A stretch of DNA of 64,000 nt from Pseudoduganella lutea (GTDB lineage Bacteria > Pseudomonadota > Gammaproteobacteria > Burkholderiales > Burkholderiaceae_D), in assembly GCF_004209755.1 (NCBI RefSeq), contig NZ_CP035913.1, positions 5,084,001-5,148,000 of the forward strand. Reading direction: 5' to 3'. This document shows positions 45,359-53,350 of this stretch, one piece after another (position 1 is the stretch's first letter; each line of letters starts with the position of its first letter). The position numbers were made by a program, and so were the translations under genes. A model generated the notes under the pieces. It saw only the letters and a program-made list of their open reading frames with translations. It was not told the DNA's origin and ran no database searches.

Positions 45359-45387
45359 AAAAGCCCGGCTTTGGCAGTCGGGCTTTT
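45359..45387 (-). terminator. Intrinsic terminator just upstream of the small GLPVW gene
   Basis: AAAAGCCCG (45359-45367) pairs with CGGGCTTTT (45379-45387). Read on the minus strand it is followed by TTTTGTTTTT, so it terminates leftward transcripts arriving from about 45.4-45.6 kb, where no protein gene on that strand is seen. The opposite orientation is also possible. Confidence 0.7.
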
Positions 45388-45620
45388 CATCTGAAGCGGC
45401 GCGCAGTGTAACACAGCGCCAACCTTTTGTGCGGCAGGCCTTCAGCGCGGGGAGCGCCGCGCCGGACCTGTCCCGCGCCCGCGAAAAATGCGCTCGCGCC
45501 GCCAATCCTTGCCATGATCGGGCGCCTGCCGAAGCCGGCTGCCGGTATCGCATCCTGCCTGTCCTATAATGTGGCTTTTTTATTAATACCAGAAGGCTGG
45601 CCACAGGCACCGTAGACAAG

Positions 45621-46409
45621 ATGACGAAACCGATCCCGCGGGACGATACCCGCGACACCTTCGTCATCGAAGGCGTCATCACCGGGCTCCAGGTGGCCCT
45701 CGACAGGGAAGCGCTGTTCGCGCAAATTCCCCCGCACGGCCCGGCCGGCGGTGCCGCGGCCAGGCCCGATGCGGTGCCGGGCGATCTGCGCGGCCAGCTC
45801 GCGGCGGCCGCGTCAATCCTGTATTACAACGAGGACACCGAATACTTCGTCTGCCTGATCGGCCAGCAGGTTGTGTATGGCGAATTTGGTGGCGCGAGCA
45901 AGTTGCCGGTCGGTCGACAAGTCAGGGCCGTGGTCGAGAAGTGCGAGGGCGTGCTGGTCGCGCATGGCATCCTCAGCGGCGATACAGGCCTGGTGTGGGT
46001 GCGTTGCCCGCGCGGCAGCGCGGCCGAGAACAGGGCCGGCTTCCAGCTCGCCTGGTGGCTCTTCTGCTTTGCCATGGCCGGCCTGGCCGCCTGCGTGTTC
46101 CTCATCGGCGTCCCGCTCGGGATGGGCAAGCTTGAAACCCTGGCATGGGGCGCGGTCGTCGCGGCCGCGCTGTGCTTCGGCATGGCGGCGTGGGACAGTA
46201 CCTCCGGGCCGGAGATCCCCGGCTCGGCTACCGACATCTTCCGCAAGCTGGGCTTTGCCGATCCCGGTCATGTGGACCTGAACAGCTACCAGTACAGCAT
46301 CGTGCATGGTCATGCACTGGTGCGCGGCACGGAGACGCGCGCCCACTATGCGGATATCCACTGCTACCAGCGGGCCGTCGAGGATGGGAAGGTGAAACTG
46401 GCGCATTAG
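45621..46409 (+). CDS. Hypothetical membrane protein with two helices
   Basis: A 262-residue protein I do not recognise. The N-terminal ~135 residues are soluble (FVIEGVITGLQVALDREALFAQIP ... EYFVCLIGQQVVYGEF), followed by two hydrophobic helices near residues 143-163 and 172-190, and a C-terminal soluble part ending YADIHCYQRAVEDGKVKLAH. A TATAAT box occurs at 45565-45570. The gene stands alone, ahead of the tRNA-fMet terminator. Paired-helix proteins of this shape occur in several export and effector contexts, but nothing here decides. Confidence 0.7.
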   Translation: MTKPIPRDDTRDTFVIEGVITGLQVALDREALFAQIPPHGPAGGAAARPDAVPGDLRGQLAAAASILYYNEDTEYFVCLIGQQVVYGEFGGASKLPVGRQVRAVVEKCEGVLVAHGILSGDTGLVWVRCPRGSAAENRAGFQLAWWLFCFAMAGLAACVFLIGVPLGMGKLETLAWGAVVAAALCFGMAAWDSTSGPEIPGSATDIFRKLGFADPGHVDLNSYQYSIVHGHALVRGTETRAHYADIHCYQRAVEDGKVKLAH

Positions 46410-46483
46410 CCGGGCGCCGCGCCACGCGCAGGAAGTTTGCAAATGCGCTTTGCAAAAGCGGTTTGCCAATGCAGCCAGCCCAT

Positions 46484-46522
46484 GAAAAAACCGCCGGCTC
46501 CATCACTGGGAACCGGCGGTTC
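46484..46522 (-). terminator. Intrinsic terminator of tRNA-fMet
   Basis: On the minus strand, AACCGCCGG (46513-46521 complement) pairs with CCGGCGGTT (46489-46497 complement) and runs into TTTTTT. It lies 10 bases after the tRNA 3' end. Confidence 0.88.
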
Positions 46523-46530
46523 TTTGAATC

Positions 46531-46607
46531 TGGTTGCGGGGACAGGATTTGAACCTGTGACCTTCGGGTTATGAGCCCGACGAGCTGCCAGACTGCTCCA
46601 CCCCGCG
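46531..46607 (-). tRNA. Initiator tRNA-fMet (CAT)
   Basis: 77 nt cloverleaf, CGCGGGG acceptor strand, anticodon CAT in CTCATAACC, three G-C pairs in the anticodon stem (GGG/CCC) and encoded CCA. The unpaired C1-A72 at the acceptor end is the initiator hallmark. Confidence 0.96.
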
Positions 46608-46619
46608 TCTGAGGCAAGA

Positions 46620-46648
46620 ATTATATATCCCACCGTCTTTTTTTGCAA
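46620..46648 (-). promoter_or_regulatory. Sigma-70 promoter of tRNA-fMet
   Basis: Read on the minus strand: TTGCAA (46643-46648), 17-base spacer, perfect TATAAT (46620-46625), then 12 bases to the tRNA 5' end. Confidence 0.85.
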
Positions 46649-46714
46649 GCCTGCATCGCGAATGCCGGAACGACAGTCTTCACGGCAGGACATTTTGCTG
46701 GCTCGGCAGAAAAA

Positions 46715-46823
46715 TTGCCAAAATTCGGGGACAGGAAGGGGTACTGCCATGCATGGCAGTACCGCTACGCCGGCGAGGAGCGATGCTCCTCGAAACTCCG
46801 GCTACGCCCCCGAATTTTGGCAA
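46715..46823. repeat. 109 bp element with perfect 16 bp terminal inverted repeats and internal palindromes
   Basis: Ends TTGCCAAAATTCGGGG (46715-46730) and CCCCGAATTTTGGCAA (46808-46823) are perfect inverted repeats. Inside are a perfect 24 bp palindrome (46740-46763, centred on ATGCAT) and an 8 bp hairpin CGAGGAGC-GAT-GCTCCTCG (46774-46792). No coding capacity. The layout is that of a MITE-like or REP-like element; no transposase is present. The left end continues GGGGACAG, resembling the palindrome family at 41402. It fills most of the gap between tRNA-fMet and the methyltransferase gene. Confidence 0.7.
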
Positions 46824-46901
46824 CATAAATAAAATCAACGGGTTGACTACATTTTCCCTCTGCCGGGCTGGTTGTAAAACAACCAAATTTTCAGACGGTG
46901 G

Positions 46902-48044
46902 TCAGGCCGCGCCGAGGCGCCACAGCGATGTCACCTCGGCCGCCCGCGCCGCATGCAGCGGATCTTCGGCATCGCCGGCCTTCGGGTGCACGGGCTTGGC
47001 GTCCTGCCGGCCCAGCACCACCAGGCCGGCCTGGGCGATCCACTCGAGCAGCTGTTCGCGTGGCCGCAGGCCCAGGTGTTCCGCCAGGTCGGACAGGATC
47101 AGCCAGCCTTCGCCGCCTTCCGCGAGGTGGTCCTTCAGGCCGGCCAGGAAGCCCTTGAGCATCCGGCTGTCCGGGTCAAACACGGCATGCTCGATCGACG
47201 AACTGGGCCGCGCAGGTACCCACGGCGGATTGCAGACGACGAGCGGCGCGCGGCCGGGCGGGAACAGGTCGGCCTCCAGCAGCTCGACCTGCTCATCCAG
47301 GTCCAGGCGGGCGATGTTGTCGCGCGCGCAGGACAGGGCGCGGCGGTCCATGTCGGTGGCGACCACGCGGGGCACGCCACGGCGCGCCAGCACGGCACTC
47401 AGCACGCCCGTACCGGCACCGATATCGAAGGCCACGGTGGTTTTCTTTGGCAGCGGCGTTTCCGCCACCAGCTGCACGTATTCCCCGCGCACGGGCGAGA
47501 ACACGCCGTAGTGCGGGTGGATGCGGGCGCCGAGCGCGGGGATCTCGACGCCGGTCTTGCGCCACTCATGGGCGCCCACGAGGCCCAGCAGCTCGCGCAG
47601 CGAGATCACGAACGCATCCTCGCCACGGCCATAGGCTTCGTTGCAGGCCAGTTTCACCTCCGGCGCACGGCGCAGCGGAATCGTGTAGCCGGGCTCGAAC
47701 GGGATCAGCAGCATCGCCAGCGTGCGGGCGCGCTGCGATTGGGCCTGCCGGTGCAGGTGGAACGCTTCGACCGGCGTGGCCGGCGCTTTCGGCGCCTTCC
47801 GCTTCGGCTTGCCATGCTTGCCGTCGGCGCGGCGCGCCAGCGCCTGCAGCAGCTGGCGTGCGTTCTGGAAATCACCGCGCCACAGCAGCGCCGTGCCTTC
47901 GCAGGCGAGGCGGTACGCCGTGTCGGCATTCAGCGTGTCGTCGGCCACCACCACGCGCTTCGGCGGCGGCATGCCCGCCTCCGAGTGCCAGCGGGCGGAA
48001 CGGTCGGTTCCTTGTTCGGTCCAGTGGAGGAGGGTGGTTTCCAT
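46902..48044 (-). CDS. SAM-dependent methyltransferase of the PrmB/RlmG-like type
   Basis: A 380-residue protein. The first ~190 residues are a variable domain. The catalytic domain has motif I VAFDIGAGTGVLSAVLARRG (residues ~220-240), an acidic loop ATDMDRRALSCARDN and the NPPW catalytic motif in VVCNPPWVPARP, typical of enzymes that methylate exocyclic nitrogens of adenine, guanine or glutamine side chains. rRNA, ribosomal protein or release factor are the likely targets; which one cannot be told. Start ATG 48044. Stand-alone gene. Confidence 0.85.
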   Translation of the reverse strand: METTLLHWTEQGTDRSARWHSEAGMPPPKRVVVADDTLNADTAYRLACEGTALLWRGDFQNARQLLQALARRADGKHGKPKRKAPKAPATPVEAFHLHRQAQSQRARTLAMLLIPFEPGYTIPLRRAPEVKLACNEAYGRGEDAFVISLRELLGLVGAHEWRKTGVEIPALGARIHPHYGVFSPVRGEYVQLVAETPLPKKTTVAFDIGAGTGVLSAVLARRGVPRVVATDMDRRALSCARDNIARLDLDEQVELLEADLFPPGRAPLVVCNPPWVPARPSSSIEHAVFDPDSRMLKGFLAGLKDHLAEGGEGWLILSDLAEHLGLRPREQLLEWIAQAGLVVLGRQDAKPVHPKAGDAEDPLHAARAAEVTSLWRLGAA

Positions 48045-48120
48045 GTTCGTCTTTTCAGTGGTGGTAAACGGCGAAACCGCCTGCACGGCGGTTTCGAACG
48101 GTGGCGCGTATTATAGCCGG

Positions 48121-48480
48121 TCAGGCTTCGTCGGCCGGCGGCGGCGTGGTCGAGATCGTCAGCGGGATGTCGCTGGCGGACGATGGCGCCGGCGCATCCG
48201 TCGGCACCTTGATCGGCATCTGCGTCTTGCCCGTCGCCTCGGCCGGTTCGGACGCGCCCGGCGGGCTCGTTGAGATCGTCAGCGGGATGTCGCTGGCGGA
48301 CGACGGCGCCGGCGCATCCGTCGGCACCTTGATCGGCATCTGCGTCTTGCCCGTTGCCTCGGCCGCGCCGGCGGGGGGCGGCGGCGTGGTGGAGATCGTT
48401 GGTGGAATGCCGCTCGCGGATGACGGCGCTGGCGCGTCCGTCGGCACCTTGATTGGCATCTGCGTCTTGTCCGTTGCCCC
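48121..48480. repeat. Three in-frame 120 bp tandem repeats
   Basis: Landmark GAGATCGT recurs at 48152, 48272 and 48392, an exact 120 bp period, within the 3' end of the gene above. The first two units differ at only a handful of bases; the third (gene-proximal) has diverged more. Confidence 0.85.
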
Positions 48481-49248
48481 GGCCGCCGATTCCGCCGCAT
48501 AGGCCTTCACGGGCGACATCGGCTCATAGATGTCGAGCGACTGCGTGTTCTTGATGAGCTGCATCAGGCGCACCGACAGGTTGCCCAGCACATCGCCATT
48601 CGCGCCATCCTTCACGTCGCCGGAAACCTGCTTGTCCATCAGCTTGAACAGGTCGCCCAGGCTGCCCGGCCACTCGATCTCGGGCATGTCGAACGTCGGC
48701 AAGGCGGTCGGCTTGTCGCCGCCGGTGCGCGCTTCCCGCCCGACGTCGCGACCAGCTTCTTCCTTGGCGGCGAAAGCGGATGACATCGATGCCTCGTACC
48801 GCACTTCGACCTCGAACTCGTATTTCGAGCCGTCAGCCAGCGTGATGGTGCCCGTGCCGAGGAAGTGCGAGTTTTCGTTGAGGCTGAACGCGCCCGCCTT
48901 GCCCACGCCATTGGCACCTTCGGCACGCGCCATGCCGGCCGACATCGACGACGACGCTTCCAGCGAGACGGAATCAAAGGCGATCGTGGCGCCCTTGGCA
49001 TCATCGCCCAGCAACTGCTGGGCGAACTTGCCGAGGAAGTTCTGCGCCAGGTCGATCGTGTTGTTGCCGAGGGAGTCGATGCGCTGCTGCAAGTCAACGG
49101 CGCCGGACGACAGCGCGACATTGCTGCGGGTTTTCTCGGCCGCCTGCGTTTGCACGGCATTGTTGTTGCCGCGAGCCGGCTGCTGCGTCGAACCGGCAAG
49201 GCCGGTGTTCTGGTACTGGCGGGTGCCGAGTGGAGTAAGCGAAGACAT
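48121..49248 (-). CDS. Hypothetical repeat protein with three 40-residue C-terminal repeats
   Basis: A 375-residue protein of unknown family. The N-terminus (MSSLTPLGTRQYQNTGLAG) is polar with no signal peptide. The middle holds helical LQQRIDSLGNNTIDLAQNFLGKFAQQLLG and a beta-rich FLGTGTITLADGSKYEFEVEVRYEAS. The C-terminal third is three consecutive 40-residue repeats built on KTQMPIKVPTDAPAPSSAS and DIPLTIST, ending at PADEA. The repeats are 120 bp apart in DNA with few changes, so they are young or kept uniform. Upstream is a small Cys-rich gene. The general shape recalls secreted or surface proteins of motile bacteria, but this is only an impression. Confidence 0.7.
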   Translation of the reverse strand: MSSLTPLGTRQYQNTGLAGSTQQPARGNNNAVQTQAAEKTRSNVALSSGAVDLQQRIDSLGNNTIDLAQNFLGKFAQQLLGDDAKGATIAFDSVSLEASSSMSAGMARAEGANGVGKAGAFSLNENSHFLGTGTITLADGSKYEFEVEVRYEASMSSAFAAKEEAGRDVGREARTGGDKPTALPTFDMPEIEWPGSLGDLFKLMDKQVSGDVKDGANGDVLGNLSVRLMQLIKNTQSLDIYEPMSPVKAYAAESAAGATDKTQMPIKVPTDAPAPSSASGIPPTISTTPPPPAGAAEATGKTQMPIKVPTDAPAPSSASDIPLTISTSPPGASEPAEATGKTQMPIKVPTDAPAPSSASDIPLTISTTPPPADEA

Positions 49249-49312
49249 GGGCTGGCCTCTTGTTTCGTCGATATCCCCCTGCAACGGCATTCCAGCCGAT
49301 TACTTGAGGAAA

Positions 49313-49522
49313 TCAGTGATGGTGGGTCCACAGGCCGTTCGAGGCCAGGTACGCCTGCACGGCGTCCGGCTGCCCGACCGCATGCAGTTTTACTTCGCCG
49401 CATGCGCACACGCCCGAATACGGGGTGATGTGCGAGCAGGCGGATACTTTCTGGACGGTCACTTTAACCGCCTTGGCGCATTTCGCGCATTTGAACGTCA
49501 GGGTGCGTGGTGCTTTGAACAT
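49313..49522 (-). CDS. Small Cys-rich, zinc-ribbon-like protein
   Basis: A 69-residue protein with CAKC near residue 12 and CAC near residue 39, plus a lone Cys29 and His residues, ending GLWTHHH. The spacing of the two Cys pairs, with a hydrophobic V-T-V strand between, suggests a zinc ribbon. No known family recognised. It precedes the repeat protein by 64 bases on the same strand. The function is unknown. Confidence 0.65.
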   Translation of the reverse strand: MFKAPRTLTFKCAKCAKAVKVTVQKVSACSHITPYSGVCACGEVKLHAVGQPDAVQAYLASNGLWTHHH

Positions 49523-49555
49523 GATTTCAACAACGGATAACGATAAGCCTTCATT

Positions 49556-52500
49556 CTAGCAGGCGACGCTTACATGGCTGCGGCCGCCTGCACCGGGCTG
49601 CACGAGGATCCGCGTGGCGATCCGTTCCGTCATTTCCTGCACGTGCGAGATCACGCCCACCTTGCGGCCCATCGCCTGCAAATTGTCGAGCGCATCCATC
49701 GCCACCCGCAGCGTTTCCGCATCGAGGCTGCCGAAGCCTTCGTCGATGAACAGCGACTCCACGCGCACGCGGTTCGACGACAGCGAGGCCAGTCCGAGCG
49801 CCAGCGCCAGCGAGACGAGGAACGATTCGCCGCCGGACAGCGAATGCACCGAGCGCAGGTCGTCGCCCATGTGCAGGTCGCGCACCAGCAGGCCCAGCGA
49901 CGGTTGCGACGGGTTGTCGATGCGCAGCAACTGGTAGCGGGGCGCCAGCTGGCGCAGGTGGGCGTTGGCATAGCCGAGCAGCACGTCGAGCGTGAATTGC
50001 TGGGCGTAATTGCGGAATTTCTTGCCATCGGCGGAACCGATCAGATCCGCCAGCCGTGCCCAGCGCCGCTCGCTGTCTTCCTGCCGCTCCAGGTCGGCCA
50101 GCATGGCGCTGGCGCGGCGACGCCGTTCGTCATCGTGCGCCAGCGCCCCTTTCAGCGCCGAGGCCTGCTCTTGCGCAACGCGGCGCTCGGCCGCCAGTGC
50201 ATCGAGCGCCTCGCGCAATGCCTGGGCGCCGCCTTCCACGCTGGCGGGCGCGCTGGCCCGATGCTGCGCCAGCTGCGCTTCGCGCTCGCGCAGCACGGCC
50301 AGCGCTTCCGCCACCGCATTGTCCAGCGCCTGCAAGGCGAGCCGTTCGGCGCGGATCGCTTCCTGCGGATGGGCGAGCAGGGCCAGCAGCTCGTCCACAG
50401 TCGCGACGCCGGCAACGGGCGCCGCGAACAGGTCCGGCTCGGCATGGGCCGCGCTGAAGGCCTCGAGCCATTCGGTCAGCCTGTGATGGGCGACACCAGC
50501 CGCCTCTTCCAGCTCGGTGGCGCGGCGCCGCGCATGCGCCAGTGCCTCTTCGCTGCGGGCGCGCTGCTGGGCCGCCTGCTGGCCGGCCTCCTGCTGCGCG
50601 CGCAAGGTTGCGTGCGCCGAGTCGCAGGCGGCGCGCAGCCGCGCTTCCACTTCGCCCACCGGCGCACCATTCCACAACGCCATGCGCTGCGCACGCGCCG
50701 CCTGCAATGCCTCGTCCGCCGCCAGGAACGCGGCGCGGGCGGCCTGCTCGTCGACGGCCACCCTGGCGTGCGCTTCCTGCAGCGCCGCCAGTTCGATATC
50801 GAGCGCGGCGATCTTCGCCGCCCGCTCGTCGATCTCGGCATGCTGTTTTTGCCACTGGCGGCTCTCGGCCTGGCGCAGCGCATGGAAATGTTCCGGGTCC
50901 TGGCGCCAGTGATCTTTCCAGCCCTCGGCGCCGTCCGGCGCGTCGGCAAAGGCGGCATCGAGATCGTCCAGCAGCGCGTCGAGATGGTGGGCGGCATCGA
51001 TGTGCTGCGATTGCAGTGCCTCGGCCTGGGCTTGCGCCTGCGCCAGCGCCGTCGTGGCGGTGGCCAGGCTGGCCTGGCCGCGCGCCTGCTCCGCGCCCGC
51101 ACGTTCGCAAGCCAGCTGGGCGCGGTCGCGCACGGTGCCGGCCTGGCGCAATGCCTGTTCTTCGCGCGTTACGTCCTGCAGCGCGGTGGCGACATCGGCG
51201 ATGCGGGCGGACAGCCAGGCAGCGCGGTCGGCCGTGGCCACCGCCTCGACCGGATTCTTGTCGTCCCCGAGCGCCGCCACGGCGATATGCCAGCGGCCTG
51301 TCAGCGCGGCGATGGCTGGTGCCAGCGCGGCCAGCTCGTCGCGCACCTGGGCCAGCCGGGCCGCGCTCGACGTGGCCAGCGCGCGTTGCGCGGCTTCGTG
51401 GCCGATCAGGCGATCCTGTTCCGCGCGCCACTGCGCCACGTCGGCACGCAGGGCATCGAGCATGCCGCGCAGCCGGTCGTTGCCGTGATACGGGTGCTCG
51501 ACCGATCCGCACACCGGGCAGGGCGCGCCGTCCTCCAGCGTGGCGCGCAACTGCTCGACGCTTTCGCCGCACGCCGCCTCTGCCAGCGCCAGCGCGCGCT
51601 CGGCCTGCGCCAGCGCCGCCTTGCCGGCCGCAAGGTCGCTGGCGGCTTTGCCGGCCAGCGCCTGCGCATCGGCGCGGGCATGGTCCAGCTGCGCCGCCTG
51701 GGCCGACAGTGCCGCATGGCGTTCGTTCCGGGCCGCCAGGTCCAGCCACGTGCGCTCGCCTTCGGCCAGGGCGGTGCGGCGCGCTTCCAGCACCGCGCGC
51801 CGCATGCCCAGCGCCTCGGCATCGAACGCGGCCAGGGCCGCCAGCGCGGCGGCCCGTTCCGCCTCGGCCACGTGCAGTTTTTCGGCCGCGCCCGCCAGTC
51901 CCGCCTGCGCGGCGATTTCCTCGTCGCGGTGCCGGCTGGCGCGGCGCTGCGCGTCGGCCAGTTTCGCGGCGATCGCCGCGCCGTGGCTGGCGGCGCGGCC
52001 CGCTTGCGTAAACAGTTCTTCCCAGCGCGGCCACTGCTGGCCCAGCACGGCCCAGTGCCGGTGGGCTTCCAGCCACGTGTGACCATAGTCCTGGGCGGCG
52101 ACGAGGTTGCGCCGCTCGTTGCGCTTGTCGGACAGCGCTGCCGCCGCTCCCGTCACGGCCGCCACGGCCGCATCGCGCGCGGCGCGCGCTTGCGCGTGCT
52201 GCGGCTGCATCGCTTCGATGCGCGCATCCAGCGCCTTTGCCCGGTCCAGCTGCGGCCCGCCGTCCCGCCGTGCCGCCTCGGCCGCTTCCACGCCCGCGGC
52301 GGCCTGTTGCTGCGCGGCGGCCGCGGCCTGCTGCGCGTGTTGCGCCGCTTCGGCTTCCGCCTGGCAGCGGGCGATGGCGGCGCGCGCCCCGGCCGTCTCG
52401 AGCGCCACGCGTTGCACGGCGTCGTGCAGCGGCCGTGCTTCCTGTACCGCATCGAGCTTGTCGAGCGCCGCGCGGCGTGGCGCCGCCGCCGCCACGTCGG

Positions 52501-53350
52501 CGATGCGCGCCTGCCGTGCCGCTTCCGCTGCGGCGATGCCGTCCGCCAGCCGCGCCGCCCCGTCGTGCCAGCGCAGGTCGGTTTCCAGCGCGACCTTGCG
52601 ACCATCGAGCACGGCCAACGCCGCATCGGCCTCGCGGGCCTGTGCTTCCACCTGCGCGCGCTCGTCGCCGGACAGCGGCTTCTGGTCCGCCAGCCGCGCG
52701 TGCATCCGCTGCAGCGCTTGCGCTTCGAGCTTGTGGCGCTCGTGCGCACGGCGCGACAGGTCGCTGTAGATCGTGCTGCCGGTCAGCGTTTCCAGCAGCA
52801 GGCCGCGCTCGTCGTCCTGCGCCTTCAGGAACGTGGCGAACTCGTTCTGTGCCAGCAGCACGGCGCGCGTGAACTGGTCGAAGTTCAAGCCGATGCGCGC
52901 CTCGATTTCCGCCTTCACCTCGGTCTTGGTGCCGCCGATCGGGTGCAGTTCGGGCAGGCGGTGCAGCGTCATCGCCGTCGGTTGCAGCGCGCCCGTGGCC
53001 TTCGTGCGGGAGCGGCGCACGCTCCAGCGCGCGCGGTACGGTATGCCGTCGCTGCCCACGAAATCGACTTCCGCGTAGCCTTCCGGCGTGCCGCGGCGCA
53101 GCAGCGTGCGCGGGTCATCCGAGCCGATCGGATCGCCCACCTCCGGCGTCTTGCCGCGCGCGTGCACGAGGCGTGGCGTGCGGTCGTACAGGGCCAGGCA
53201 CAGCGCATCGAGCAGCGTGCTCTTGCCTGCGCCGGTGGGGCCGCTGATCGCGAACAGGCCGGCATCGGCCAACGGTGCGCTGCCGAAATCGACGGAGAAT
53301 TCGTCCGCCAGCGAGGCCAGGTTGCGCCCGCCAATCCGCAGGATCCTCAT
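49556..53350 (-). CDS. sbcC: Exonuclease subunit SbcC (SMC-like ATPase)
   Basis: A 1264-residue Rad50-type protein that works with SbcD to cut hairpins and blocked DNA ends. Walker A GPTGAGKST lies at residues 37-45. Two long Ala/Gln/Glu-rich coiled coils flank the zinc hook CPVC at 611-614. The C-terminal part has the signature LSGGESFLVSLALALGLA and Walker B SLFIDEGFGSLD. Length is a little above the E. coli protein owing to longer coiled coils. It overlaps the end of sbcD by 4 bases, so the two are translationally coupled. Confidence 0.97.
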   Translation of the reverse strand: MRILRIGGRNLASLADEFSVDFGSAPLADAGLFAISGPTGAGKSTLLDALCLALYDRTPRLVHARGKTPEVGDPIGSDDPRTLLRRGTPEGYAEVDFVGSDGIPYRARWSVRRSRTKATGALQPTAMTLHRLPELHPIGGTKTEVKAEIEARIGLNFDQFTRAVLLAQNEFATFLKAQDDERGLLLETLTGSTIYSDLSRRAHERHKLEAQALQRMHARLADQKPLSGDERAQVEAQAREADAALAVLDGRKVALETDLRWHDGAARLADGIAAAEAARQARIADVAAAAPRRAALDKLDAVQEARPLHDAVQRVALETAGARAAIARCQAEAEAAQHAQQAAAAAQQQAAAGVEAAEAARRDGGPQLDRAKALDARIEAMQPQHAQARAARDAAVAAVTGAAAALSDKRNERRNLVAAQDYGHTWLEAHRHWAVLGQQWPRWEELFTQAGRAASHGAAIAAKLADAQRRASRHRDEEIAAQAGLAGAAEKLHVAEAERAAALAALAAFDAEALGMRRAVLEARRTALAEGERTWLDLAARNERHAALSAQAAQLDHARADAQALAGKAASDLAAGKAALAQAERALALAEAACGESVEQLRATLEDGAPCPVCGSVEHPYHGNDRLRGMLDALRADVAQWRAEQDRLIGHEAAQRALATSSAARLAQVRDELAALAPAIAALTGRWHIAVAALGDDKNPVEAVATADRAAWLSARIADVATALQDVTREEQALRQAGTVRDRAQLACERAGAEQARGQASLATATTALAQAQAQAEALQSQHIDAAHHLDALLDDLDAAFADAPDGAEGWKDHWRQDPEHFHALRQAESRQWQKQHAEIDERAAKIAALDIELAALQEAHARVAVDEQAARAAFLAADEALQAARAQRMALWNGAPVGEVEARLRAACDSAHATLRAQQEAGQQAAQQRARSEEALAHARRRATELEEAAGVAHHRLTEWLEAFSAAHAEPDLFAAPVAGVATVDELLALLAHPQEAIRAERLALQALDNAVAEALAVLREREAQLAQHRASAPASVEGGAQALREALDALAAERRVAQEQASALKGALAHDDERRRRASAMLADLERQEDSERRWARLADLIGSADGKKFRNYAQQFTLDVLLGYANAHLRQLAPRYQLLRIDNPSQPSLGLLVRDLHMGDDLRSVHSLSGGESFLVSLALALGLASLSSNRVRVESLFIDEGFGSLDAETLRVAMDALDNLQAMGRKVGVISHVQEMTERIATRILVQPGAGGRSHVSVAC

